Notes: a model not told the origin generated them from the sequence alone. A stretch of 50,703 nt of DNA from Bordetella parapertussis (GCA_943331295.2 CALQLA020000038.1:1-50703); one strand, 5' to 3'. Positions 31,669 to 40,014 are shown, counted from the stretch's first letter. Program-made: numbers and translations.

Positions 31669-31699
31669 TTTGAGATTGCAGCTTGCGGGCGCGTTATAA
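31669..31699 (+). promoter_or_regulatory. sigma-70-like promoter of a possible short transcript
   Basis: TTGAGA (31669-31674) and TTATAA/TATAAA (31693-31699) are 18-19 bases apart. Transcription would start near 31706 and meet the terminator at 31726-31758, giving an RNA of about 50 bases. Confidence 0.35.
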
Positions 31700-31725
31700 A
31701 TCCAGCTAAAGCGGCCGCATCTCCG

Positions 31726-31758
31726 ACCCGCTTTGGCCTTTGTGCCGGCGGGTTTTTT
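31726..31758 (+). terminator. Rho-independent terminator with competing hairpins
   Basis: CCCGC (31726-31730) pairs with GCGGG (31748-31752), with an inner GGC/GCC pairing, followed by six T residues (31753-31758). Two other hairpins compete: AAAGCGG (31707-31713) with CCGCTTT (31727-31733), and CCGGCGGG (31745-31752) with CCCGCCGG (31765-31772). This is the layout of an attenuator, or of a small RNA. Confidence 0.5.
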
Positions 31759-31802
31759 GTTGCCCCCGCCGGATGCACCGGGCACTCGCGTCACGTCGCC
31801 AA

Positions 31803-31843
31803 TTTAGCCCCACTTGCGGGCGACGCTAAACAACACCGCTAAA
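31803..31843. promoter_or_regulatory. GCTAAA repeats upstream of the MoxR operon
   Basis: TTTAGC (31803-31808) is followed by GCTAAAC (31825-31831) and GCTAAAC (31838-31844). The last two form a direct repeat with a 13-base period; the first is inverted to them. A further GCTAAA is at 31704. They end 29 bases before the MoxR start codon and may be an operator. Confidence 0.4.
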
Positions 31844-31872
31844 CGGGGCGCGAAGAGCAGGAGTTTCGCGTC

Positions 31873-33321
31873 ATGCCCATCGTCCCTTCCCCCCGCCGTT
31901 CCCCGCTCCGCCTGCTGCGCCAGTTCAACCTGTTCGGCCTCGATTTCCTCGACCCCATCGTGCTGGCCGCGCTGGCGGACGAGCGCCCGCTGCTGCTGAT
32001 CGGTCCGCACGGCACCGCGAAGTCGGAGCTCCTCAATCGCCTTTCCGCCGCGCTCGATCTCGAGCACCGGCATTACAACGCCAGCCTGATCTCGTTCGAC
32101 GATCTGCTGGGCTACCCGGTGCCCGACGTCGAGCACGGCACGATCCGGTACCTCCGCACGCCCGGCGACCTGTGGGACGCGGAGTGCGTGTTCCTCGACG
32201 AGATTTCCCGCTGCCGGCCCGAGACGCAGAACAAGCTCTTCTCCGTCATCCACGAGAAGCGCGTCCAGGGGCTCGCGCTGCCGAAGCTGCGCTATCGCTG
32301 GTCGGCGATGAATCCCCCGCTCACCGCGGAATCCGACCCCACGGACAGCTACGAGGGCTCGGTGCCGCTCGACCCCGCGCTTGCCGACCGCTTCGCCTAC
32401 GTCGTCGAGTTGCCGGCGCTGACCGACCTGTCGGCGGCCGATCGCCTTGCACTGATCGGGCGTGGCGGCGCGACGCCGGCCATCCCACCGGACCTCGCAA
32501 CACTGGTGGCGCAGGCCCGGCACGAGATTGCCGCCACGCCGAAGGCCGATCGCGCGTGGGCCGTGCGGTACGTCGACGGCCTGATCACGCCGCTGGCCGA
32601 GGCGAAGTTCGCGATCAGCGGGCGCCGCGCGGTGATGCTGGCCGCGGCGATCGCCTCCATCCAGGCCGCGGCGCGCGTGCTGAACCGGAAGCTCGAGATT
32701 TCCGATTGCGCGCTGGCTGCGCTGCGCGCGGGCCTGCCGCAGCGCGCCCAGGGGCGGTCGATCACCGCGGCCAAGCTCAACGCCATTCATCGCGCCGCCG
32801 TGCAGGCCGCGGGCGAGGCGGAAGGCTCGCCGATGCGCCAGATCCGGACGCTGTCCGATCCCGTCGAGCGCGTCGCCCGGGCACTGCAGCTCTATGGCGA
32901 GGGCGTGGACAAGACGGAATTGTCGACGCTGGTCTCGGAGGCCTTCGCGCTGCTCGGCGTGCCGCAGCGCTACCTGTTCGCGCGCCACGTGCTGCCGCTG
33001 GCCGCGGGGCGCGACTGCCTCAACGCGCCGGCGCTCGAGCTGCTGGCCGGCCCCGTCGCCAAGGTGGCCGCCATGTGCGGACAGCAGCAGCACTCGATCA
33101 CGGCGCTGCGCAGCGCCATGCCGCAGTGGAACGAACTGTCGAAGCACGTCGCGAGGCTGGCGCGCGGCGATGCCGACGACATCCAGCTGGGCAACGTCAT
33201 CCTGACCCTTGCGCTGGTCGAGCGAGTGGAGGTCGACGCGGAACAGCTGATCGGGGTCGACCGGACGTGGCGCGATTTGTTCTGCGAACCCGAGAGCCTG
33301 CCGGCAAAGGTCGCGGCATGA
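31873..33321 (+). CDS. MoxR-type AAA+ ATPase
   Basis: This 482-residue protein has Walker A GPHGTAKS (44-51), the pore-type SFDDLLGYPVPD segment, Walker B CVFLDE (105-110), sensor 1 in SAMNP (144-148) and an ALADRF arginine-finger region. This is the order and spacing of MoxR/RavA-like ATPases, which act as chaperones with VWA partners encoded next to them. The C-terminal 250 residues are helical and not recognised. GCAGGAG precedes ATG 31873. Its stop overlaps the next start (ATGA). The VWA partner is two genes downstream, consistent with a MoxR-VWA pair. Confidence 0.9.
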   Translation: MPIVPSPRRSPLRLLRQFNLFGLDFLDPIVLAALADERPLLLIGPHGTAKSELLNRLSAALDLEHRHYNASLISFDDLLGYPVPDVEHGTIRYLRTPGDLWDAECVFLDEISRCRPETQNKLFSVIHEKRVQGLALPKLRYRWSAMNPPLTAESDPTDSYEGSVPLDPALADRFAYVVELPALTDLSAADRLALIGRGGATPAIPPDLATLVAQARHEIAATPKADRAWAVRYVDGLITPLAEAKFAISGRRAVMLAAAIASIQAAARVLNRKLEISDCALAALRAGLPQRAQGRSITAAKLNAIHRAAVQAAGEAEGSPMRQIRTLSDPVERVARALQLYGEGVDKTELSTLVSEAFALLGVPQRYLFARHVLPLAAGRDCLNAPALELLAGPVAKVAAMCGQQQHSITALRSAMPQWNELSKHVARLARGDADDIQLGNVILTLALVERVEVDAEQLIGVDRTWRDLFCEPESLPAKVAA

Positions 33322-33905
33322 GCGCCGCCGAAATCCGGATGGAGGCGATGGCGCGAAACATGAGCGCGCCGCCGCGCACCACGCTGTCGTTCTCGGCGCT
33401 TGCCCCTGCGCCGCCGGCGGCCGGCGAGCCGATCAGCAGCGGCGCCGGGCTGCGCTTCATCTGCCGTCTCGATGCGCGCGCGCTGACGCGCAGGCATCGG
33501 AAGAAGGTGGGCACCGTTGCCGCCGGCGCGGAAGCGGACGAACTGCACCAGCGCATCCGGACCGCAGCGGCGCAGGTCCGGGCCGAGGTCGAGCGCGCTG
33601 GCGGCGCGACGGTCGCGGCGGCGAAGCCGGATCGGGCGACGCCCATCGAGGCGCTCGTCGACGAGTTGCACGACCTGATCGCCCGTGACCCGCTGGCCGC
33701 CGCCGGGCTGCCCGGTGTCGGATTGTTCCTGCCGGTGCGGGAAACGCGGGCTCCCCTGCCGAGCCTGCTGCGAACGCTCGCCATCCTGTCCCGGCGCCGG
33801 GGCCCGTTGTTCCTGCGCGACGCCGACCCGGTAGTCTGGGCCGCCATCGCCGACGGGCCGTTCGACCTGTGGGTGCCGAGCGCGGCGCCACGGAGCATCG
33901 GATGA
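33318..33905 (+). CDS. unknown protein of the MoxR-VWA operon
   Basis: This 195-residue protein has no signal peptide, membrane helix or recognised motif. The N-terminal 40 residues are Ala/Pro-rich; residues about 45-60 are strongly basic (DARALTRRHRKKVG), and the C-terminal half contains several short hydrophobic helices (LPSLLRTLAILSRRRGPLFL). Both ends overlap neighbours as ATGA (33318-33321 and 33902-33905), so it is translated with the ATPase and the VWA protein and probably works with them. It may link the two. Confidence 0.8.
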   Translation: MSAAEIRMEAMARNMSAPPRTTLSFSALAPAPPAAGEPISSGAGLRFICRLDARALTRRHRKKVGTVAAGAEADELHQRIRTAAAQVRAEVERAGGATVAAAKPDRATPIEALVDELHDLIARDPLAAAGLPGVGLFLPVRETRAPLPSLLRTLAILSRRRGPLFLRDADPVVWAAIADGPFDLWVPSAAPRSIG

Positions 33906-35260
33906 GCGCCCCCGCTGACAGCGACACCCTCGCGGCGCGGATCTACGCCGCATTTCCCGTGGCGCAGACCTCGTTCTCGCGGCTGCTGCAATTGCTGGAG
34001 ATCGAGGCCACCGATTCCGTCGACACCGCAGCGGTGACGCTGGGCGCGCGCTCGCGGTTGCTGCTGAACCCGGCGTTCGTGGCGAAGTGCTGCCCGACCG
34101 ACAGCGATCTCGTGATGCTGGTACTGCACGAACTGCATCATGTCGCGCTCGGTCACACCCGGCTCTTTCCCCGGCTGACACCGGCGCAGAACTGGGCCTT
34201 CGACTGCGTCATCAACGCGCAGTTGTGCCGGCTGTACCCCGAGCCGCACCACACCGCGCTGTTTCGCCGCTGCTACTCGCCCGGCAAGCTGCCCGAGGCG
34301 CTGTTGCGCCCGCCCGAAGGCTGGCGGACCGCGGGCGAATCCTGGTTGCCGGGTCGCGCCGGCGAGATCCACCGCTCGCTCTACACCGACACCTCCGTCA
34401 CCTATGCGGACCTCTATGCGCTCCTGGCGACCGTGACCGTGGTCGACGGCAGCGACGTCGGCGAGTTGGGCGGGCGGCTGTTGGGCGACCACGCGGGAAA
34501 CGAAGACTCTCCGGAGATCGCCCCCGACGTGCTGCGTGAAATGCGCAGCATCCTTGCCGAGTGGCCCATGGTCGAGCGGATTTCGGGGCGCGACCAGGGC
34601 GGCCAATTCAGCAGCACCCGTGTCGACCGCGCCGAAGCACTGCGGGCCGCCGCGCAGGCATTCCGGCAGGCCGTGGTCGCGATCGCCGACATCGGCCACG
34701 GCAACCGCGGCCTGATCGAACGCCAGGACGAAGAGCGGGAAGGCCTGCTCCCCTACGCGCTGCGCTTGCGGCGCGCCGACTTCGTGCGCCAGGCGATGGG
34801 GCTGACGACATTGCTGCACCCGGAGCGGCTGATGAGTTCCGGCATCGTGCGCCGCGAGCGCGTGCACGTGTACCTGGACGTGTCCGGCAGCATGGATTCC
34901 CTGCTGCCGGTGCTGTACGCGACGCTGGCGTCGGTGTCCGGCCTGCTGCATCCGCAGGTGCACCTCTTCAGCACCCGCATCCACGACATCGACCTGCGCC
35001 AACTGGTGGCAGGCGTGAAGGTGAGCACCGGCGGCACCGACATCTCGCCGGTCACGAAGCATGCGCTGGAGAACGACGTGCGCCGTGCGCTGTTCATCAC
35101 CGACGGCTGGGTGGGCACGGTGACGCCGACGCATTCGCAGGAACTGGAGCGACGCCGCGCGCGGTTCGCGGTGGCGCTGACCCACGGCGGCGATCCGCGC
35201 TTCGCCGCGGGGCTGCGCGCGAACGTCTGGCGATTGCCACGCCTGGAGAACCGAACATGA
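33902..35260 (+). CDS. metallopeptidase-like/VWA protein (DUF2201-like)
   Basis: The 452-residue protein has an N-terminal zincin-like domain with HELHHVALGH (76-85), an HExxH motif plus a further His, inside FVAKCCPTDSDLVMLVLHE. The C-terminal part is a VWA domain with the metal-ion-dependent adhesion motif DVSGSM (from 326), the Thr of GGTDISP and a FITDGW strand. This is the layout of the DUF2201 putative metallopeptidase plus VWA-like family. It is the expected partner of the MoxR ATPase encoded two genes upstream. No signal peptide is present, so it acts in the cytoplasm. Start and stop overlap the neighbouring genes as ATGA. Whether it cleaves protein is unproven. Confidence 0.85.
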   Translation: MSAPADSDTLAARIYAAFPVAQTSFSRLLQLLEIEATDSVDTAAVTLGARSRLLLNPAFVAKCCPTDSDLVMLVLHELHHVALGHTRLFPRLTPAQNWAFDCVINAQLCRLYPEPHHTALFRRCYSPGKLPEALLRPPEGWRTAGESWLPGRAGEIHRSLYTDTSVTYADLYALLATVTVVDGSDVGELGGRLLGDHAGNEDSPEIAPDVLREMRSILAEWPMVERISGRDQGGQFSSTRVDRAEALRAAAQAFRQAVVAIADIGHGNRGLIERQDEEREGLLPYALRLRRADFVRQAMGLTTLLHPERLMSSGIVRRERVHVYLDVSGSMDSLLPVLYATLASVSGLLHPQVHLFSTRIHDIDLRQLVAGVKVSTGGTDISPVTKHALENDVRRALFITDGWVGTVTPTHSQELERRRARFAVALTHGGDPRFAAGLRANVWRLPRLENRT

Positions 35261-35271
35261 AGGGAGCAAAC

Positions 35272-36477
35272 ATGAAGCTGATAACCAAAGTCGCCGCCAC
35301 CGGCCGGCACGAGACGGCCGAGTTCGTCTTGCCGGGGCATCCCGACAAGCTGTGCGACGCCGTGGCGGACGGCATCATCGACTGGCACCGGAGGGTCGCA
35401 CCGGACCTCCAGTTCGGCATCGAGGTGGCGTGCGTGTTCGATCGCGTGCTCGTCACCGGGCGCATCGCCAATCCGATCGATCGCATCCGCGTGGTCTTTC
35501 CGCACCACCGCGACGGGATTGTGCGCAACGCCTACGCCTCGGCCGGGTACGGCACCGACGCTGCGGGCCACGTCTGGGGGCCGCTCCCGGAGAACCTCCA
35601 GATCGACTGGGCGCTGTGCCTAGGCGGCTTCGCCGAGGGTGAGCGCGAACTGCGGCACCTCGCCGACGACCAGGCGATATGCGTCGGCTACGCCCTCCGC
35701 AGTCCGCGGACCGATTACCTGCCGCCGGCGCACTGGCTGGCGCGGCGGATCGGGCGGGAGCTCGCCCGCCTGAGAGTCGAGAAGGGTGCCGGGCAGATCG
35801 GCCCCGACGGCAAGGTGATCGTTCACGGCACGCGGGGGGAAGGCGCCGGGTCGTTTCGTCCCGACCTCGTCTCGGTCTCCCTCAACCATCACGAGAAATC
35901 CGACTGGCTGCTGCTGCGCCGCGTGGTCGAGGAAGCGGTCGAGACCGCGTGCGCGGAAATCGGCGGCGCGCTGCCGGACATCGAGATGAACGGCGCCGGC
36001 ATGTTCATCGCCGGCGGACCCAACGGCGACAACGGACTGTCGGGCAAGAAGTTGGTCGTCGACGCCTATGGGCCGGGCGTGCCGATCGGGGGTGGCGCCT
36101 GGTCGGGCAAGGATTTCTTCAAGGTCGACCGCCTGGGCGGCATGGCCGCGCGGCGGCTGGCGCTGGAATCGCTGCTCGCGAGCGACGCCGACGAAGCGCT
36201 GGTCACGCTGATGTACCTGCCGGGCGGCGACCGGCCGACGCGCATCGACCTGCTGCTCGACGGGCAGCCGTCGGATCAGGTTGTTGTCCCGCCGCGGTTC
36301 GGGAAGCTGAAGAGCCGGACGCTGCACGGGATATTCGACGCGCGCAAGGCCAGCCATGTGGATCTGGCGCGATGGGGGCATCAGCAGCGGGGGATGCCTT
36401 GGGAATTGCCTGAATCGCTGTGTGCGCGGGAGTCCAACCGTATGGAGCCGTGCGGTGGACAGTCCGTGGCAGCTTGA
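35272..36477 (+). CDS. metK: divergent S-adenosylmethionine synthetase
   Basis: This 401-residue protein keeps the main MetK motifs: GHPDKLCDAVADGIID near residue 22, a GPDGK segment, GGPNGDNGL, and the phosphate-binding loop IGGGAWSGKDFFKVDR. MetK makes S-adenosylmethionine from methionine and ATP as a tetramer. Identity to housekeeping MetK looks low: GGPMGDCGLTGRK is GGPNGDNGLSGKK here, so a catalytic Arg is replaced by Lys, and the C-terminus is different. It is likely a second, specialised copy. ATG 35272 has AGGGAG five bases upstream; ATG 35257 overlaps the previous stop as ATGA and would add MKGAN. Its place in a MoxR-VWA operon is unusual. Confidence 0.85.
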   Translation: MKLITKVAATGRHETAEFVLPGHPDKLCDAVADGIIDWHRRVAPDLQFGIEVACVFDRVLVTGRIANPIDRIRVVFPHHRDGIVRNAYASAGYGTDAAGHVWGPLPENLQIDWALCLGGFAEGERELRHLADDQAICVGYALRSPRTDYLPPAHWLARRIGRELARLRVEKGAGQIGPDGKVIVHGTRGEGAGSFRPDLVSVSLNHHEKSDWLLLRRVVEEAVETACAEIGGALPDIEMNGAGMFIAGGPNGDNGLSGKKLVVDAYGPGVPIGGGAWSGKDFFKVDRLGGMAARRLALESLLASDADEALVTLMYLPGGDRPTRIDLLLDGQPSDQVVVPPRFGKLKSRTLHGIFDARKASHVDLARWGHQQRGMPWELPESLCARESNRMEPCGGQSVAA

Positions 36478-36490
36478 GGAGGTTGGGCCG

Positions 36491-36784
36491 ATGTACTACC
36501 TGTATCTCGGCGCACCGGTTGGCGGGCGGATCGACGAGGCGCATGAGCGGGCAGCGATGGAGGAGTGCTCGCGCGTGTTCGAGTCGTTCTGCGTGGTGCG
36601 GGCGAGCGGGGTTTATCGGGGACGGCGGGAGGAGGTGCTGGTCTTTCATGTTGCGACGAGTGATGGCGGGAAGGTTACGAGGCTTGCTGCCGTCCTTCGT
36701 GAGCGATTTGAGCAGGAGGGGGTTGGGGTGGTCTTTCCGACGGCGCAGGGGCACGCGTACCGCAGAGTGATCGGTGTAGCTTGA
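36491..36784 (+). CDS. 97-residue unknown protein
   Basis: The start is firm: GAGGAGG at 36476-36482 lies eight bases before ATG 36491, overlapping the stop of the SAM synthetase gene. The product begins YYLYLGAPVGG and has an alpha/beta look (strands RREEVLVFHVA and GVGVVFPTAQG, helices between). It has no signal peptide, Cys cluster or membrane helix. I do not recognise the family; a distant likeness to DUF3574-type small proteins is possible. It is the last gene of the operon. Confidence 0.7.
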   Translation: MYYLYLGAPVGGRIDEAHERAAMEECSRVFESFCVVRASGVYRGRREEVLVFHVATSDGGKVTRLAAVLRERFEQEGVGVVFPTAQGHAYRRVIGVA

Positions 36785-37224
36785 AACGTTGGATTGGTAA
36801 ACCGCGAACGGGAGCTTGGGCTGCTGCGATCGCCGGAGCAGGCAACATCCAGTGCGACGCCGCGCGTGACGTCGCGCCTGCCAGCGTCGACGCAACCGGT
36901 ACCGGAACCCTTGGCCATGGACGCCCCCTTTCCGATGAGGAAATCGGGTCACCAAATTGGGATACCTGCCGTTCAAATCCGACTTTTTTCGCCTTGGGAA
37001 CCAGGGACTTGGGAAGGCCTGGCGGGAGGGCGTCCATCACATTGCCGGGCTACAGGCATCAAAATGGCCTAAGTTGCCCCAATGCTGCCCCAACGTGTGC
37101 CCGCCACCCCCTCCCGGCCGGCTTTGGCGCTATTGGATCGCCCGCACTTTGCGCCGCCCCGGTTCCTTTCCTATTTCTGCGGAAACAGGCATAGTTGACC
37201 GAATATTTCTACCGCGAGGTGCGT
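36785..37224. other. 440-base region without a convincing gene
   Basis: Base composition drops and the reading frames lack protein character. A direct repeat GCCCCAA (37076-37082 and 37087-37093, within TTGCCCCAATGCTGCCCCAAC) and a T-rich patch near 36985 are the only visible structures. The region may mark the edge of the decayed accessory segment that follows. Confidence 0.4.
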
Positions 37225-37476
37225 ATGCGTATGAACCGTAAGATCGTCCCGGCAGCCCTCTTGGTCGCCGCCTTCTCATTGGCCGGCACCGCGCAGGGGG
37301 CGCCGCAGAACTTTTGTGGAATCCCGGGGGACGCGAAGGCGGACGCGAAGGCGGCCGCGCAGTTGCCCGTGCAGGCCTGCGCAGTACCTGCGACATCGAA
37401 CTTGACTCTTGTCGCCTTGGCATTGTTCCTGGCCGCCGCTGGCGCCGTCCTGCTTGATCGCCGCAAGAACCCGTAG
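37225..37476 (+). CDS. small exported protein with C-terminal sorting-like tail
   Basis: This 83-residue protein has an N-terminal signal peptide (about 1-24, ending AQG), a short mature part with Cys at about 31 and 51, and a C-terminal hydrophobic helix followed by DRRKNP. The helix-then-basic ending, after PATSNLT, recalls IPTL/PEP-CTERM-type surface-sorting signals, though the diagnostic Pro-Glu-Pro or IPTL motif is not intact. GAGGT lies five bases before ATG 37225; ATG 37231 is an alternative. It stands alone in a decayed region. Confidence 0.55.
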   Translation: MRMNRKIVPAALLVAAFSLAGTAQGAPQNFCGIPGDAKADAKAAAQLPVQACAVPATSNLTLVALALFLAAAGAVLLDRRKNP

Positions 37477-37629
37477 CCGTTCCGGGCACTGCTGATCCAC
37501 TGCAGATTCACTGGATCTGAGTACCACGACCCGCTTGTCCTGCGCTGGTTCAGCCGCACCAGGCTCAGACATTCCATCCGAATCCGTTATGGATGCCCTC
37601 GCGCGTGCAGTCACTCGACGCCGCTTACG
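37477..37629. other. non-coding stretch before the VHL-like fragment
   Basis: This region joins the stop of the small exported protein to the C-terminal break of the VHL-like fragment on the other strand. The fragment's frame stays open into it but the text becomes basic and Ser-rich, unlike a VHL C-terminus. Nothing else is seen. Confidence 0.35.
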
Positions 37630-37854
37630 ACCCCAAGCCGAAGTTGCGATGAGCCACGGGTGGGTAGTAAATGTCTGCTGAACAAACGATTCACCCGGCC
37701 CGATGGTGGCGAAACAATCCCGGGCGAGTTGAAAGTCGCTCCAGTAGAGATCGACCGGAATGTCCAGCTGGTTGACGAAGGTGAGGATCGCCGTGTGGGC
37801 ATTGGAAACCGAACCGTACGTGGTGCCTACTCCGACTGGATCGAGCGGTACCAA
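37630..37854 (-). pseudogene. fragment with a VHL beta-like domain
   Basis: Seventy-five codons contain a recognisable von Hippel-Lindau beta-domain pattern: ILTFVNQLDIPVDLYWSDFQ, then ATIGPGESFVQQTF and THPWLIATSAW. The family core is F-V-N-x(5)-V-x-LYW-x-DF, a T-x-x-PG turn, and TF-x-x-HPW. In bacteria the domain occurs in small secreted or surface proteins. Here the N-terminus has no proper start (TTG 37854; the frame continues upstream without ATG until a stop) and the C-terminus runs into basic, unrelated sequence. It abuts the broken 54-codon gene at 37857-38021. Both are read as pieces of rearranged genes. Confidence 0.55.
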
Positions 37855-37856
37855 AA

Positions 37857-38021
37857 CTACCGCATTGGCCGGTCCGCTCTGAGGTGGATCGCCCCGACGC
37901 CGAACGCAGCATCGAGCCTCGGCCGCACGTCAGGGCCGAACCGCGTGGACCGGCGCGGCTCCGTTTGCCATGGCGGCAGGTACGTGGCGCCGATCCGGCC
38001 GATCTCTTCGTACAGGGTCAT
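37857..38021 (-). pseudogene. 54-codon gene start related to the fragment at 43336-43785
   Basis: The product starts MTLYEEIGRIGATYLPPWQ and continues FGPDVRPRLDAAFGVGAIH before a stop. The fragment at 43336-43785 reads VGSYLPPWQ, FGPHVLPMLEREYGVGAIH at the same spacing and continues for 110 more residues. This copy therefore keeps the N-terminus and lost the rest; that copy lost the N-terminus. The family is not recognised. Confidence 0.5.
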
Positions 38022-38187
38022 GGTTAACGCCTCAGCACTGTTTCTCGCCGGGGTTGGACCACGCGCCGCGCGCGCTGATCCCCGTGCGGGTCAGGGCGGG
38101 GCAGAACATGCCAGCCGCGACGATGGGTGGGGCGATGGGTAGGCCAGATCATCGTAGAATGGCGGGGGTCTGAGGCTTCAAGGGTCG
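38022..38187. other. short gap downstream of the SEC-C/GT2 gene
   Basis: Nothing supportable is seen here. It separates the stop of the SEC-C/GT2 gene from the broken YLPPWQ-type gene start on the same strand. Confidence 0.3.
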
Positions 38188-39567
38188 CTACGCAACGCTC
38201 CCACCTCCGCGGCCAGGCGCGAGGGCTCGCCACCGGTCGAGCATGGCTCGGCCAACATCCGGGAATTCCTCCCGCAGCGGTAGCCCCATACAAAGCAGCC
38301 TGCATAGAAACGCATCGCCCCAAACTGCGCACGACGGTGCAAAGGGATTCGGCCAGGGCCGCCCGTTCAACGCTTCGCGACAGTACTCCCTGAACACCGA
38401 GTCTGCCTCCTTCGTCGCCGACTCCCTATCTCGGAGGATCGTGTTCTTCCCGTGGAATCGGTAGCGGAACAATTTCTCCGGAACGAAAACCGGCTCGGCG
38501 TATCTTGTGGCACGAAGGCAGAATTCCCAGTCCTCGGTGAAGATCAATGGATGGAATCCGCCGATTCGCTCGTGGAAGCTTCGGCTTATGAAAAGGTTGC
38601 CCGTGGAGATCGAAATGTTCTCGCTCAAGAGCGCCATGCCGATACTGTAATCCGCCCCAGCTCTGGCGAGTTGGCGAGTCAAGTACGCTATCGGATAGTC
38701 GTCCGATCGTTCGATCTCCCGGCTGCCGGCATCGATAAATCCGACCGACGTAAAGCCCCATTGATTGCCCTTTGCGGCGACCTCTCGCACGAGGGTTGCT
38801 AGCCGGTCGGGATGGAATGCATCATCGGAATGGAGCACGTTGAAGAACTCTCCCCGCGCCAGCGACAGCCCTTCCTGAATGGTTGCCACGGCACCACGAT
38901 TGTCACGGGCAACGACCGTGTTCTCGAATGGGCAGTGGCGAATGCACCGCGAGATGATCTCCGGCGAACCATCCTGCGAGCCATCGTCGATGACAATCAG
39001 CTCGATGTTCCGATAGCGTTGCGCGAAGACCGAACGCAATGCCTCCTCGACGTACCGCCCGTGGTTATACGACGGCACGATGACACTGACGAGAGGATTG
39101 GCGCTGATCGCCTCGGCTTTCACCTTTGAAACCCAGGCTGTGCATGCGCTTTTCTTCTCTAGCACTTCCGGGTTTCGGTCGGCCCCAACCAGCTTCTGGA
39201 GCCCCTCGATGATGTGCCCCACGTTTTTCGAAAGGGCCGGGTGCGCCCACTCCGTCAGCTCACCTGCCCGCTGAACAAGCACCAGAGCCTCCCAGGAGTC
39301 GCCCTGGACGTGTCGCACCTGGCCGAGTAAGTGCAGCACCTCGGCATCGTCGGGGCTTGCCGCGAGAAAGGTCCGGCACAGCCGCTCCGCCCCGTCGAGC
39401 GCTCCCTCTCGATAGGCCATGAGCGCCGATCGCTTGATCGAGAGGAGCGTCGCCGCCCGATCGCCAGGCGACTGGCCGTGGGCCAGTCCATTCCGTTTTC
39501 CGCAGCATTCTTCAATCCGGGCGCCGCTACCGCAGGGGCAACTGGCGTTGTTCGAGGCGTCGCTCAT
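38188..39567 (-). CDS. SEC-C motif / TPR / GT2 glycosyltransferase
   Basis: The 459-residue protein opens with a zinc-binding SEC-C motif, CPCGSGARIEECCG (10-23), normally found in SecA tails and accessory proteins. A TPR-like helical region follows (about 45-110, with FLAASPDDAEVLHLLGQV). A family 2 glycosyltransferase domain then spans about 158-400: VSVIVPSYNHGRYVEEALRS, ELIVIDDGSQDGS, the metal-binding HSDDAF, and FTEDWEFCLRA. It should transfer a sugar from a nucleotide-sugar in the cytoplasm; the acceptor is unknown. SEC-C plus TPR could target the enzyme to a protein or ribosome-associated substrate (inference). Base composition is lower in GC than the neighbours to the left, and it sits between decayed segments, suggesting acquisition. 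Confidence 0.85.
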   Translation of the reverse strand: MSDASNNASCPCGSGARIEECCGKRNGLAHGQSPGDRAATLLSIKRSALMAYREGALDGAERLCRTFLAASPDDAEVLHLLGQVRHVQGDSWEALVLVQRAGELTEWAHPALSKNVGHIIEGLQKLVGADRNPEVLEKKSACTAWVSKVKAEAISANPLVSVIVPSYNHGRYVEEALRSVFAQRYRNIELIVIDDGSQDGSPEIISRCIRHCPFENTVVARDNRGAVATIQEGLSLARGEFFNVLHSDDAFHPDRLATLVREVAAKGNQWGFTSVGFIDAGSREIERSDDYPIAYLTRQLARAGADYSIGMALLSENISISTGNLFISRSFHERIGGFHPLIFTEDWEFCLRATRYAEPVFVPEKLFRYRFHGKNTILRDRESATKEADSVFREYCREALNGRPWPNPFAPSCAVWGDAFLCRLLCMGLPLREEFPDVGRAMLDRWRALAPGRGGGSVA

Positions 39568-40014
39568 ATGTCGTCGTCGGATCGGTCAGAATGGATGCGT
39601 TTGGCGTGGCGATCGAATCGCCCGCGGAAGATGTTCCGGTTGACAGGATTTCACGAACTGTTCCATGTTGAAGCGGGTCGAAATCACCTTTAAGGTCCCT
39701 CGACGCATCGACAGCAGGCTGCTCGCAGGACTTGGCGGGCCGCTTTTCGATTGTATCGTTGCCACTCCTGGTCGTGGCGTTCCAGCGATGGTCGCAACAG
39801 CGTGAGGCCCGGCAGACGGCGAGCGAAAGCCTGGCTTGTCTTCGTGAAGTGTGTTCGGTTCCGTTCGTTGTCGAACGCACGATCCTTGTCGCTCAGCGCA
39901 CAACGGATGAAGATGGGCGGCGCGCAGCAACTCCAATGAACGATGCGGCCCCGTTCTACACCTTGGGGGCCGCATCGTTCCGTCCGTCGCCTTGCGCGGC
40001 GGTGGGGAATCGCG

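Larger units (their letters stand above)
31372..31872. other. 501-base intergenic region before the MoxR operon
   Basis: Reading frames here are short and lack protein character. The region holds a sigma-70-like promoter at 31669-31699, a terminator with alternative hairpins at 31707-31772, and GCTAAA repeats at 31803-31843, each listed separately. The 31372-31480 part has an AT-rich patch next to the globin start. Confidence 0.5.

Noticed and set aside
36960..37000. tRNA-like segment with GTTCAAATCC
   Set aside because: The bases flanking the supposed T-loop do not pair into a five-base stem, and no acceptor or anticodon arm can be drawn.
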